DNA of 64,000 nucleotides from CAKZNE01 sp963976435. GTDB lineage: Bacteria > Bacteroidota > Bacteroidia > Flavobacteriales > Schleiferiaceae. Below the pieces are notes generated by a model. That model was not told the origin of the DNA, did no database searches, and worked only from the letters and a program-made list of their open reading frames with translations. The stretch spans positions 1-64,000 of the forward strand of contig CAXBKQ010000002.1 in the NCBI GenBank assembly GCA_963976435.1. The letters are read 5' to 3'. The translations under genes were made by a program, and so were the position numbers. How positions within the stretch are numbered: position 1 is the stretch's first letter; every line of letters begins with the position of its first letter. Below are positions 53,717 through 62,479 of the stretch, in pieces.

Positions 53717-54889
53717 TTAATTTTCTTTCATTAAATTTTTGGAAATCACCACTTTTTGAATTTCCGAAGTTCCTTCTCCTATAGTGCAAAGTTTTACATC
53801 TCTGTAAAATTTCTCAACCGGGAAATCCTTAGTAAAACCATAGCCACCAAAAATTTGTACAGCATCATTGCAAATTCTTACCGCCACTTCTGAAGCATAT
53901 AGTTTTGCCATGGCTCCTGCTTGGGTAACCTTTTCTCCTTTATTTTTTAGATAAGCGGCCTTATAAGTAAGCAATTCTGCAGCTTCTAATTCGGTGGCCA
54001 TATCAGCAATTTTAAAGGAAATACCCTGAAAACTTGAAATAGGTTTTCCAAACTGCTCTCTTTCTTTTGAATACTTAATTGCCGCATCTAAAGCGCCATG
54101 AGCTGTTCCTAATGATAATGCAGCAATAGAAATTCTTCCACCATCCAAGACTTTCATGGCCTGAATAAACCCATCTCCTTCCTTACCCAAAATGTTTCCG
54201 GCAGGAATTCTACAATTATCAAATATCAATTCGGCAGTTTCGGAGGCTCGCATTCCTAATTTATCCTCTTTTCTTCCTCCCGAAAAACCCCTTGTATCTC
54301 TATCCACAATAAATGCCGACATACCATGGGAATCACCTTTTTCACCTGTGCGAGCAATTACTACTGCAACATCTCCGCTTATAGCATGGGTGATGAAGTT
54401 TTTAGAACCATTCAAAACCCATTCATCACCATCCCTAACAGCTGTAGTGGCCATTCCACCTGCATCAGAACCTGTTCCTACTTCCGTTAAACCCCATGCT
54501 CCTATATATTCTGCTGTAGCTAATTTTGGTAAATATTTTTGTTTTTGCTCTTCATTTCCAAAGGCTAAAATATGTCCTGTACAAAGTGAATTGTGGGCCG
54601 CAACAGATAATCCTATAGAAGGATCAACTCTTGAGATTTCTGTAATAGCTGTTACATATTCGTAATATCCAAATCCAGAACCGCCATAGGTTTCAGGCAC
54701 AAATACGCCCATCAGACCTAATTCGCCAAGTTTTTTAAAAACCTCAACTGGGAAAGTTTGAGCTTCATCCCATTTCATAATATTTGGACGAATATGTTGC
54801 TCGCTAAAATCCCGAACCATATCGGAAATCATTTTTTGAGTCTCCGATTTGCCGAAATTCAATCCCGTCTCAGATGCAGTTAATTCCAT
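53717..54889 (-). CDS. Acyl-CoA dehydrogenase
   Basis: 390-residue flavoprotein oxidising acyl-CoA to trans-2-enoyl-CoA. Typical family signatures: WGLTEVGTGSDAGG (FAD/substrate site), GKPISSFQGISFKIADM, and QIFGGYGFTKDFPVEKFYRD near the C-terminus. Length fits short/medium-chain enzymes; substrate length not readable. Stop codon 91 bases from the rpsU start. Confidence 0.93.
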   Translation of the reverse strand: MELTASETGLNFGKSETQKMISDMVRDFSEQHIRPNIMKWDEAQTFPVEVFKKLGELGLMGVFVPETYGGSGFGYYEYVTAITEISRVDPSIGLSVAAHNSLCTGHILAFGNEEQKQKYLPKLATAEYIGAWGLTEVGTGSDAGGMATTAVRDGDEWVLNGSKNFITHAISGDVAVVIARTGEKGDSHGMSAFIVDRDTRGFSGGRKEDKLGMRASETAELIFDNCRIPAGNILGKEGDGFIQAMKVLDGGRISIAALSLGTAHGALDAAIKYSKEREQFGKPISSFQGISFKIADMATELEAAELLTYKAAYLKNKGEKVTQAGAMAKLYASEVAVRICNDAVQIFGGYGFTKDFPVEKFYRDVKLCTIGEGTSEIQKVVISKNLMKEN

Positions 54890-54918
54890 AATCTTATCTA
54901 TTAAATCTTGAAGCTTAA

Positions 54919-55992
54919 TTATTTTTTCCCGACCTCCAAGTAATTTGCAATTTTAGTGAATAAACTGTCATTTATCAACTCTAGTTCATTTAGTTCGTCT
55001 ATAGAATTAAAAGGCCTTACCTTTTTCCTGAAGTTTACTATACTTTTTACCTGTTCGAAATTTAAATAAGGATGTTTCAAAAGTTCCTTAAAACCTAGCT
55101 CATTCACATTCATGGGCACTATAAAACCTTGATCTACATAAACTTGTTCAATTAAGCTTTGATAGATCTTATCATCCATACCATATATTTCCCATAACTG
55201 ATCTAAACTATAATAACCACCTAATTGATTTCTATACTTGATTATTCTTTTTAATAAAAATGTGGGTATACCTTGGATTTTATAAATCTGCAACGTATCC
55301 AATTCATTGAGATTTTTCTTTTGAACTACTTCCTTTAGGTCCAAACTATCCTTCTCCTCAAAAATTAAATAACTCTTTATGTTCTGAACGAAGGAAGAAT
55401 CTAGACTATATACCTTATAAATATCACTAACACTTTTAAATTTTCCGAGCCCTTTCCTATAGGCTAAAAAACCTTTTGCTTGGGAGTGACTAAAACCCAT
55501 TTCCAGCAATTGATCTTTTAAAACCGTATTGGGGTTAAAAGGACTTAGAGATAGTTGTGGGTAATGGTTTTTTGGCAATTGCTTTTGGATGTGTACAAAT
55601 TCTTTTACCGAATAAACCCAGTTGGAATCAATACCATAAATCTTAAATAAATCATCAGGATTTTTAAAAACTCCGCCTTTGCTGCGAAAATTTATGAGAA
55701 CTGCAATCTGATGGGATGCCATCCCCAATTTTTTTAAATCGGATCTACTGACAGTATTTGGATCAAAAGAAAATAAATTTTCCTGAAACTCCTTCTTTGC
55801 CATTTGGGCATTGGCAGTTTCCCATTCTACAATTTGCTTTTCAAATTCTCTGGTATCTAAAAACTCCTCCTCTTGGCGAAAATCCCAAAAGAGCTGAATA
55901 GCAAAAAACGCAATGACCAAGCCCAATAATAGGACAATGCCATTGCGTTGATTTTTGGTGTAAGTGAAAAATTCCTTTGGACCTTTCCACAT
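54919..55992 (-). CDS. Membrane-anchored protein with four helix-hairpin-helix (ComEA-like) repeats
   Basis: 357 residues. One N-terminal transmembrane helix (GIVLLLGLVIAFFAIQLFW), then four tandem repeats of ~65-70 residues. Each carries a helix-hairpin-helix and a fixed sequence such as FRSKGGVFKNPDDLFKIYGI, YRKGLGKFKSVSDIYKVYSL, YRNQLGGYYSLDQLWEIYGM and FRKKVRPFNSIDELNELELI. ComEA binds incoming DNA in transformation with one repeat pair; this multi-repeat form is common in Bacteroidota and its function is not settled. Last gene of the NSS transporter unit. Confidence 0.82.
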   Translation of the reverse strand: MWKGPKEFFTYTKNQRNGIVLLLGLVIAFFAIQLFWDFRQEEEFLDTREFEKQIVEWETANAQMAKKEFQENLFSFDPNTVSRSDLKKLGMASHQIAVLINFRSKGGVFKNPDDLFKIYGIDSNWVYSVKEFVHIQKQLPKNHYPQLSLSPFNPNTVLKDQLLEMGFSHSQAKGFLAYRKGLGKFKSVSDIYKVYSLDSSFVQNIKSYLIFEEKDSLDLKEVVQKKNLNELDTLQIYKIQGIPTFLLKRIIKYRNQLGGYYSLDQLWEIYGMDDKIYQSLIEQVYVDQGFIVPMNVNELGFKELLKHPYLNFEQVKSIVNFRKKVRPFNSIDELNELELINDSLFTKIANYLEVGKK

Positions 55993-56001
55993 ATTTATTA
56001 A

Positions 56002-56145
56002 CTATCGAGGAACGTCGTCGTTTTCAGTATAACTGTCTGGTTCTGGATTGGGTGGTGTTTTCAATACCTTTCTGAAAAAATATGCCGTTAAACCTAATAC
56101 TGTTCCTTGAACGAGTATCATAAAAATTAATGCTCCTGTTTTCAT
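56002..56145 (-). CDS. Small membrane peptide, MetS-like NSS transporter companion (47 aa)
   Basis: A 47-residue protein (MKTGALIFMILVQGTVLGLT... ending ENDDVPR) with one transmembrane helix and a charged tail. Its ATG overlaps the transporter stop (ATGA). The family of very short NSS subunits (MetS) is placed directly after such transporters and is needed for methionine/alanine uptake in Corynebacterium. Sequence identity to MetS itself is not evident, so the call rests on size, topology and position. Confidence 0.7.
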   Translation of the reverse strand: MKTGALIFMILVQGTVLGLTAYFFRKVLKTPPNPEPDSYTENDDVPR

Positions 56146-57821
56146 GCTTGTCCTTCTTTTTGTCTTTTTCTATATGCTATATAAACTAGGGATGATAATC
56201 CAATAAACAATGCTAATAATAATCCTCTAGCAACATTGGTCAACATTATTTTAGTTTTCAATCCCTCTATCACTATTGGATCTGTTGCGGCAGCCATATC
56301 TGCCTTCAAGCCAGAATTGGTTAGCATCCTTACTAAGGATCCGTTTCCAAAGGTCCATCCATCACCATTTAAAAGGCTCGACATAGCCTCTGCCCAATCA
56401 TTATCCATTGGTGTTAAAAATGCTCCAATAAATACAACTAGCAACATTAAAGGTGTAACATAGGTGATAATATATTTAAAAATAATAGGAACTTTAATAT
56501 CAGCACCAGAAGTGATTTCTGCCCAGCCTTTTTTCATACCAAAAATCCAGGCAAACAAAATGGCTTCTGCTAAAGCGAATACCACCAGAGACACTGTTCC
56601 GGCCCAATAATCATATTCATTAAACACAACTGTGTCTACAACTCCGCTTACATCTACTTGATAAAGTAAAACCGTTGGCAATCCAAAAACAAGAATCAAC
56701 AATCCAAAAGTAAGGGCTGCTTTATTCTTGCTAAAATTAAATTCATCTTGCATAAAACCCATCCATGGTGTACCCATGGCTAGAGAGGATGTAATTCCTG
56801 CGAAAAACAATAAACCAAACCAAAAAACACCTGCGAAAGTGGCTAATGTTGCTCCCCAATTTTCGAAGAGGAATGGCATCGTTTGAAAAGCCATACCAAA
56901 ACTAGCATTATCTTTTACCCAATCAATTCCTAAATATCCTGCTGCGATTGGAATTACAATAAAACTTCCTAAAACTATCTCCACGAATTCGTTGGTAAAA
57001 CCAGCTGATACAGCATTTAAGGCCACATCATCTTTAGATTTTAAATAGGCAGAATAACATTGTATTGTACCCATACCTACTGATAGTGTAAAGAATATTT
57101 GACCTGCCGCGGCAAGCCAAACTTTGAAATTCATAATTGAGCCTATATCTGAGGGTATGGTCCATAAAAAGTTAAATCCATCCCAAGCATTAGCATCTGG
57201 ATAATCAGGTGTTGCTCCTGAATCTCCTAAAGTTGCACTCTTAATAGCTAGTAAAACACCAAAAATTAGGAGCATGGGTACTCCAATTTTTGCAGCTTTT
57301 TCTACTCCACTTAATCCCTTGGAAAGAATAAAGGTGTTAATGACTAAACAAACTAGGAAGAAGACCAAAGCCCCAATTCCCAATTCTAAATTCAAATAAT
57401 TATTAAAAAAGTCACTTACCCATTCTGGGGATTTATCCCTAAAAGTTCCCTTTACGGATTCAAAAACATAAGATAAGGTCCAGGATTCTATATATAAATA
57501 ATAACAAGCTACTGCTACATTTGTGAAAATTCCAAAAACACCGAAGTATTTCCAAAACTTCCTTTTATCCATACTATCCAAAATAAATGGAGTGGAGTGG
57601 TGACCGAATTTTCCACCGAACCTTCCCATAGACCATTCTATCCACAGCAGGGGGATTCCCATTAAAAGGAAGCAAACCAAATAGGGGATAATAAAAGCTC
57701 CTCCACCATTTTGAATTGCTTGAACCGGAAATCTAAGGAAATTACCCAGCCCTACAGCATTTCCTGCCATTGCCAAAATCAATCCTACCCTGGAACCCCA
57801 GGCATCTTTATTTGTACTCAT
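56142..57821 (-). CDS. Sodium-dependent transporter, NSS (SNF) family
   Basis: 559 residues with about 12 transmembrane helices. GNAVGLGNFLRFPVQAIQNGG at TM1 is the NSS sodium/substrate-site signature. Members take up amino acids with Na+. A 47-residue MetS-like peptide gene follows with a 4-base overlap. Confidence 0.92.
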   Translation of the reverse strand: MSTNKDAWGSRVGLILAMAGNAVGLGNFLRFPVQAIQNGGGAFIIPYLVCFLLMGIPLLWIEWSMGRFGGKFGHHSTPFILDSMDKRKFWKYFGVFGIFTNVAVACYYLYIESWTLSYVFESVKGTFRDKSPEWVSDFFNNYLNLELGIGALVFFLVCLVINTFILSKGLSGVEKAAKIGVPMLLIFGVLLAIKSATLGDSGATPDYPDANAWDGFNFLWTIPSDIGSIMNFKVWLAAAGQIFFTLSVGMGTIQCYSAYLKSKDDVALNAVSAGFTNEFVEIVLGSFIVIPIAAGYLGIDWVKDNASFGMAFQTMPFLFENWGATLATFAGVFWFGLLFFAGITSSLAMGTPWMGFMQDEFNFSKNKAALTFGLLILVFGLPTVLLYQVDVSGVVDTVVFNEYDYWAGTVSLVVFALAEAILFAWIFGMKKGWAEITSGADIKVPIIFKYIITYVTPLMLLVVFIGAFLTPMDNDWAEAMSSLLNGDGWTFGNGSLVRMLTNSGLKADMAAATDPIVIEGLKTKIMLTNVARGLLLALFIGLSSLVYIAYRKRQKEGQA

Positions 57822-57859
57822 TATTTAGTAATATGGATTTATTTTTTTTCGATAATGCT

Positions 57860-57867
57860 CAAATATA
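57860..57867 (-). promoter_or_regulatory. -7 element of the NSS transporter gene
   Basis: TATATTTG on the minus strand, 38 bases before the ATG, in the 116-base divergent region with the ABC transporter gene. No clear -33 partner. Confidence 0.5.
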
Positions 57868-57902
57868 AAAATTATAGAATAGTAGCAGTGAATTAAAGTG
57901 GG

Positions 57903-57910
57903 TATGTTTG
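57903..57910 (+). promoter_or_regulatory. -7 element of the ABC transporter gene
   Basis: TATGTTTG, 27 bases before the ATG at 57938. No clear -33. Confidence 0.5.
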
Positions 57911-57937
57911 CGACCTCTAAGTTTTTATTTAGTTTTT

Positions 57938-59737
57938 ATGAGTACAACATCTGCCAACGAAAAAGAAAAAAAACCTAAAATTACAAAGGGTGCTCTTAAG
58001 AAGTCTATGCGACTTTATAAGTATATCAAACCGTACCGTGGCCTATTTTTTCTTGGACTAATATTCTTAGTTTTCTCCAGCGCAGCCAGCCTTGCATTTC
58101 CAAAATATCTTGGCGACTTGGTGGATGCAGCAGGAGATGCGGACCCTGAACTAATAAAGGATAATATTCAAAATGCTAGTTTAATTTTAATAGCCGTTCT
58201 AATAGCGCAGGCCATCGCCTCCTTCTTTAGGGTTAAAATTTTTGTGAATGTTACCGAAAAGTCTTTAGCAAGTTTAAGGCAGGCCACCTACTCTCATCTC
58301 ATAAAACTACCAATTAGTTTTTTTAATGTAAAAAGAGTGGGTGAATTAAATAGTAGAATTTCTTCCGACATTTCTATACTACAAGAAACATTTACTATCA
58401 CCGTTGCGGAATTCATTAGGCAAATAATAATAATTTTCGGTGGGATAAGCATTTTGCTATTTCAATCTCCTCAATTAACCCTATTTATGCTTTCAGTAGT
58501 GCCATTGGTAGTAATAATTGCGGTAGTTTTTGGGAGATTTATTAGAAGGTTTTCTAAGGATGTACAAAAAAACGTGGCAGATTCTAATACAATAGTTGAA
58601 GAAACATTACAAGGTATTTTTAATGTAAAAGCCTATACCCACGAATTTCTAGAAATTATTAGATACAGCAATAAAACCAATGATGTAGCCAAGGTTGGAA
58701 TGAAAGGAGGCACCTATAGAGCAGCTTTTAGCTCTTTTATAGTGTTGGGAATTTTCGGAACTATAGTAGCTGTTTTATGGCGAGGAGCAAACCTAATGGC
58801 CGAGGGAGAATTACCCGTTGGTGAACTTATTAGCTTTCTATTATATTCTGGATTTATAGGAGGTTCTATTGGCGGACTGGCAAATGTTTACTCTAGCTTG
58901 CAAAAGGCAATTGGCGCAACCGAAGAACTATTGGAAATATTTGACGAACCTATAGAAAATCTTAATGAAAAAGAAAGTCAAAGTAAAATAAGTGGATTTA
59001 AAGGCAAGCTAGAAATTAAAAATTTAAGCTTCAGCTATCCTAGCAGACCAGAAACTGAAGTACTAAAAAAGGTGAATTTAATAGCCAATCCAGGGGAGCA
59101 GGTGGCGATTGTTGGACCAAGTGGCTCTGGAAAATCGACTTTAGTTGCCCTTTTATTACGACTATATAAAATTGAATCTGGCGCTTTGTTTTTTGATGAT
59201 AAAAATGCCGAGGAATATGGCCTGAGTGCTTTGCGAAATGAGATGGCCATTGTTCCTCAAGATGTTTTTTTATTTGGAGGAAGTATTCGGGAAAATATCC
59301 TTTATGGAAATCCAAATGCCAGTGATGAGGAAATAATTGAAGCAGTAAAACAGGCAAATGCCTGGGAATATATAAGTAAATTCCCAGATGGGCTAGATAC
59401 CCTTGTTGGAGAAAGAGGAGTTCAACTTTCTGGTGGACAAAGGCAAAGAGTTGCCATTGCTAGAGCTGTGTTAAAAAATCCAAAAATTTTAATTTTAGAC
59501 GAAGCCACCTCCGCCTTAGATGCAGAATCTGAAAGCTTGGTTCAGTCTGCTCTAGAAAAACTCATGGAAGGAAGAACCTCAATAGTTATAGCCCATCGCT
59601 TGGCTACAGTGCGCAAGGCAAATAAGATAGTAGTGATGGAAGAAGGAGAAGTAAAAGAAGTAGGTAGCCACGATGAATTGGTGAAAATAGATGGAGGATT
59701 GTACAGGAATCTAAGTGAACTCCAATTTGTAAGCTAA
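57938..59737 (+). CDS. ABC transporter, exporter type (permease-ATPase fusion)
   Basis: About 599 residues from the ATG at 57938; a TTG at 57908 lies inside the promoter element and is unlikely. Six transmembrane helices (~40-340) and a nucleotide-binding domain: Walker A GPSGSGKST, signature LSGGQRQR, Walker B ILILDEATSALD. MsbA/multidrug-type half transporter working as a homodimer; its substrate (lipid, drug or peptide) is not visible. Monocistronic or followed by the DivIC-like gene 79 bases later. Confidence 0.92.
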   Translation: MSTTSANEKEKKPKITKGALKKSMRLYKYIKPYRGLFFLGLIFLVFSSAASLAFPKYLGDLVDAAGDADPELIKDNIQNASLILIAVLIAQAIASFFRVKIFVNVTEKSLASLRQATYSHLIKLPISFFNVKRVGELNSRISSDISILQETFTITVAEFIRQIIIIFGGISILLFQSPQLTLFMLSVVPLVVIIAVVFGRFIRRFSKDVQKNVADSNTIVEETLQGIFNVKAYTHEFLEIIRYSNKTNDVAKVGMKGGTYRAAFSSFIVLGIFGTIVAVLWRGANLMAEGELPVGELISFLLYSGFIGGSIGGLANVYSSLQKAIGATEELLEIFDEPIENLNEKESQSKISGFKGKLEIKNLSFSYPSRPETEVLKKVNLIANPGEQVAIVGPSGSGKSTLVALLLRLYKIESGALFFDDKNAEEYGLSALRNEMAIVPQDVFLFGGSIRENILYGNPNASDEEIIEAVKQANAWEYISKFPDGLDTLVGERGVQLSGGQRQRVAIARAVLKNPKILILDEATSALDAESESLVQSALEKLMEGRTSIVIAHRLATVRKANKIVVMEEGEVKEVGSHDELVKIDGGLYRNLSELQFVS

Positions 59738-59816
59738 ATTTCACTTTTCACAACTTTATGTTCACAAGAATTTTTATTTTTTGAGAGGGTACACCTTAGG
59801 ATATTAAATTTATAGT

Positions 59817-60128
59817 GTGAAAAAATTATGGCAAAATATTCGGTCTAGCCGATGGTTTATAATTTTGAGCAATAAATTTCTTCTAACCACTGTGGGCTTT
59901 ATTGTTTGGATGTTTTTCTTAGATGTGAATTCTTACCTAATCCATCATGAGCTCGATCAGGAGATTGAGGAATTGGAAGAAAGTATAAAATACTATAATT
60001 CAGAAATTACTAAGGATAAAAAACAACTGGAAGAATTGAATTCTGAACCCGATAAACTTGAAAAATTTGCAAGAGAGCAATATTGGATGAAGAAACCAGG
60101 AGAGGAAATTTTCCTTATTGAAGAATGA
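59817..60128 (+). CDS. Septum formation initiator family protein (DivIC/FtsB-like)
   Basis: 103 residues: a transmembrane helix (~17-37, LLTTVGFIVWMFFLDV) and a coiled coil (LDQEIEELEESIKYYNSEI), then REQYWMKKPGEEIFLI, which matches the DivIC/FtsB C-terminal motif. Part of the FtsQBL division complex at mid-cell. GTG start. Confidence 0.9.
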   Translation: MKKLWQNIRSSRWFIILSNKFLLTTVGFIVWMFFLDVNSYLIHHELDQEIEELEESIKYYNSEITKDKKQLEELNSEPDKLEKFAREQYWMKKPGEEIFLIEE

Positions 60129-60166
60129 GATTTTTTCCTTCCCAAATTATTTCCCTTGACTACTTT

Positions 60167-60568
60167 CTATCGAATTTTTACAATTACAGGCCCAATATCT
60201 TTGCCAAATTCAAAACTTCCCTCCTTAAATTCCAGCTTCTTGTTTAAACTAAAATATACTGGCCTTTGAAATCTGGAAGAAAGGTTTTTAAATATACCCA
60301 TCCGCTTAATATTATTGTTCTCAAAACTTAAAAAGCAGGTCTTATCGTTCAGATTCAAAAGGCTATTATTTAAACACTTTTCGCAAGTATTTCCATCTAC
60401 AATAATAAAAGTGGTGCATGAATCTGGAATTTCCCTTTGCCCCATTCTATTCACAATTTCTAGCCCAATGGTATCTACCAACGAATAAGTGGGAATCTCT
60501 TGAGCCAATATTTTAGCACCATTAAAATTTGAAATCAAAATAAATAATACCCAAAGCTTATAATTCAT
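60167..60568 (-). CDS. Exported protein with CxxC, function unknown
   Basis: 133 residues with a signal peptide (LWVLFILISNFNGAKILAQ). A sequence FIIVDGNTCEKCLNNSLL contains a CxxC in a position resembling thioredoxin-like or peroxiredoxin-like folds, but the domain is too short to be a full redoxin. It overlaps the upstream 400-residue gene by 11 bases and is the third gene of a secreted cluster. Confidence 0.6.
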   Translation of the reverse strand: MNYKLWVLFILISNFNGAKILAQEIPTYSLVDTIGLEIVNRMGQREIPDSCTTFIIVDGNTCEKCLNNSLLNLNDKTCFLSFENNNIKRMGIFKNLSSRFQRPVYFSLNKKLEFKEGSFEFGKDIGPVIVKIR

Positions 60569-61760
60569 AAATAAGAATGGAGTAGTTAATAGAATTTTTT
60601 TCGAAATATTCCTCCATTCCCTCTAAATAGGCTGTGGAGTCCATTTTCTGCTTGGGGAAATAAGACATTTCTAATGCCGTAAATAAATAATTTTCAAAAT
60701 ATTGGAAATCACGAGCTAAATGGAGATGGAAAGGGAAATTCGAATAATCATATAGACCAGCATTGGAAGCAGACCATTCGGGACTAAACATTTCTAAAAA
60801 CAGACTATCCGTTGAATAATGTTTAAAATTCCCGTCCTTTTCATAGAAGCCTAAAACTAGCCGATATAAATCACTAGCTCCTCTTGTTTTTAAACTTACA
60901 AATACAGTATCCTTTATATGAAATATCCTTTCTATATAATCGATATTGGCAGAATATTCCTGAAGTTCAAGTATGGTTTTTTTAAGTTGTTCGGGAGGGA
61001 GATTGTTGTAAATTTCTTTTAAACTATCAGGATCTGCCCTATTATATTCTCCTTTAAAACTAAAATCTGAAACCCATTTATACTTCCAGTTATAATAGGA
61101 AAAACCCAATTGGTTAGCCTTAGCTATGAACAGTCCATTTGAGTTTATACAAATCCAATCATGAAAAAAATGGGAAAATTCCATGCCGTCCCAATCTGCC
61201 AAGATTAGAACATCCTCAATCAACTCTTCTTCTATTTTTAGAGAAGAAATATAAAAAGTACTATCGGTATTCAGGTAATTATAGGAATTGGCTAATAAAA
61301 ATTCATTCCCATGAATTATTATCTCCTCATATTTCCGTTTCAAATCAATAGCCCTTTCAAAACTCCCATCCCTATTAAATAATAACAGTTTAGAACCTTC
61401 CAGAATTAAAATTTGATTTTGGTATATCTGAATATCAAAAGGTTCCTCAAAAAGCTCAGTTTTAAAACTCAAACTATCAAGCTGCCAATCTTTATCAATT
61501 GTAATACAACTTATATTGGAGTTTAGCGAATTGTAGAAAAAATAGATAAGCCGGTCTTGATCATTTTGAATATTTACAAGACTATAATCTTCATAGCTAA
61601 TATTTTTTAATTCAATATGCTGAACCAAGCTTGGAGTAAAGTAATTTCCAATCTTCTGCCCCTTTGCATTGAAAAAAAGTAGCATGCAGAGGATAATTCC
61701 ACTACATGCCTTAATAGCAGATTTTTTTTCAATGCAGAAACTAATAATCAAACTGAACAT
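60558..61760 (-). CDS. Exported beta-propeller-like protein, function unknown
   Basis: 400 residues, hydrophobic N-terminus (ACSGIILCMLLFFNAKGQ) and beta-rich repeats of the 6-bladed propeller type (for example IYQNQILILEGSKLLLFNRDGSFERAIDLK). There is no clear lipobox or sorting tail, so it may stay in the periplasm or be anchored. It overlaps both neighbours on the same strand (20 bases upstream, 11 bases downstream). Confidence 0.6.
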   Translation of the reverse strand: MFSLIISFCIEKKSAIKACSGIILCMLLFFNAKGQKIGNYFTPSLVQHIELKNISYEDYSLVNIQNDQDRLIYFFYNSLNSNISCITIDKDWQLDSLSFKTELFEEPFDIQIYQNQILILEGSKLLLFNRDGSFERAIDLKRKYEEIIIHGNEFLLANSYNYLNTDSTFYISSLKIEEELIEDVLILADWDGMEFSHFFHDWICINSNGLFIAKANQLGFSYYNWKYKWVSDFSFKGEYNRADPDSLKEIYNNLPPEQLKKTILELQEYSANIDYIERIFHIKDTVFVSLKTRGASDLYRLVLGFYEKDGNFKHYSTDSLFLEMFSPEWSASNAGLYDYSNFPFHLHLARDFQYFENYLFTALEMSYFPKQKMDSTAYLEGMEEYFEKNSINYSILIYEL

Positions 61761-62130
61761 TTATTTCATAGTCTGCAAAGCCATATTCATTTATCGAACC
61801 TGTCCAAGTAGCTGTATACCCATCGCCAGAAATTGTACCGCTACCGCCTCCTGCTAAAATATTTGCACTTACCAAATCATGAAGTTCTGAGCAAGTTTGT
61901 GAGATTTTCTCATCTTCAGAAGATCCTGTACTTACCCATGCACAAGTAATATTTCCGGGTTTAAGGCATTTGAGTTTGTTTACAAAAAATCCTGGATCCT
62001 GCTTTACATAGTCGTAGGTTTTGCCATTTGCAGAACCTCTTCGAGTAATTTTTAAAGGCTTTGCAGCATAGGATTCCGAAATCCATAGAACTGAAAAAAG
62101 CAAGGTCATTGCTAAGGTTAACTTTCTCAT
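61741..62130 (-). CDS. Small exported cysteine-containing protein, function unknown
   Basis: 129 residues with a clear signal peptide (LAMTLLFSVLWISESYA). Mature part ~105 residues with three cysteines (KCLKPGNITCAW, SQTCSEL), a Gly/Ser-rich turn and a beta-strand end. I do not recognise it. First gene of the three-gene secreted cluster. Confidence 0.65.
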   Translation of the reverse strand: MRKLTLAMTLLFSVLWISESYAAKPLKITRRGSANGKTYDYVKQDPGFFVNKLKCLKPGNITCAWVSTGSSEDEKISQTCSELHDLVSANILAGGGSGTISGDGYTATWTGSINEYGFADYEINVQFDY

Positions 62131-62479
62131 ATTTCAAATGTTTATATGTTAGACCTATAAATTTAATTTCATGAAATCATTTTGCAGCATTATGGAAAAC
62201 AAAAAACATTAGTGCTTCTTTGTTTTTCTTCATAAATCCAATTATCTATTTTAGTACCAGAAAATTGAGCTCTAAATTTTTAAATCTTCTTTTTTCAACT
62301 TCCTTAAATTCTAAATCAAAATCAGTGGACATAGGGAGGACAAACTCAAATCTAAAGGCTAAATATTCCGATTGAGTTTGAGCAAATAATTCCAATTTCT
62401 GCAGATTCTCCTGAATTCTTATTCCATATAGTCTAAAGCTCAATTCACATTAATTTCGGAGATTTGTGCAAATTGTAGA
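62131..62479. other. Intergenic region (349 bp)
   Basis: Between the divergent secreted cluster and mutA. An open frame on the minus strand (62246-62443, 65 codons) has only a TTG start and no clear signals. I see no RNA gene or repeat here. Confidence 0.6.

Noticed and set aside
62246..62443. Open frame of 65 codons on the minus strand between the secreted cluster and mutA
   Set aside because: Only a TTG start, no promoter or terminator near it, and no recognisable family; kept only as a note in the intergenic entry.
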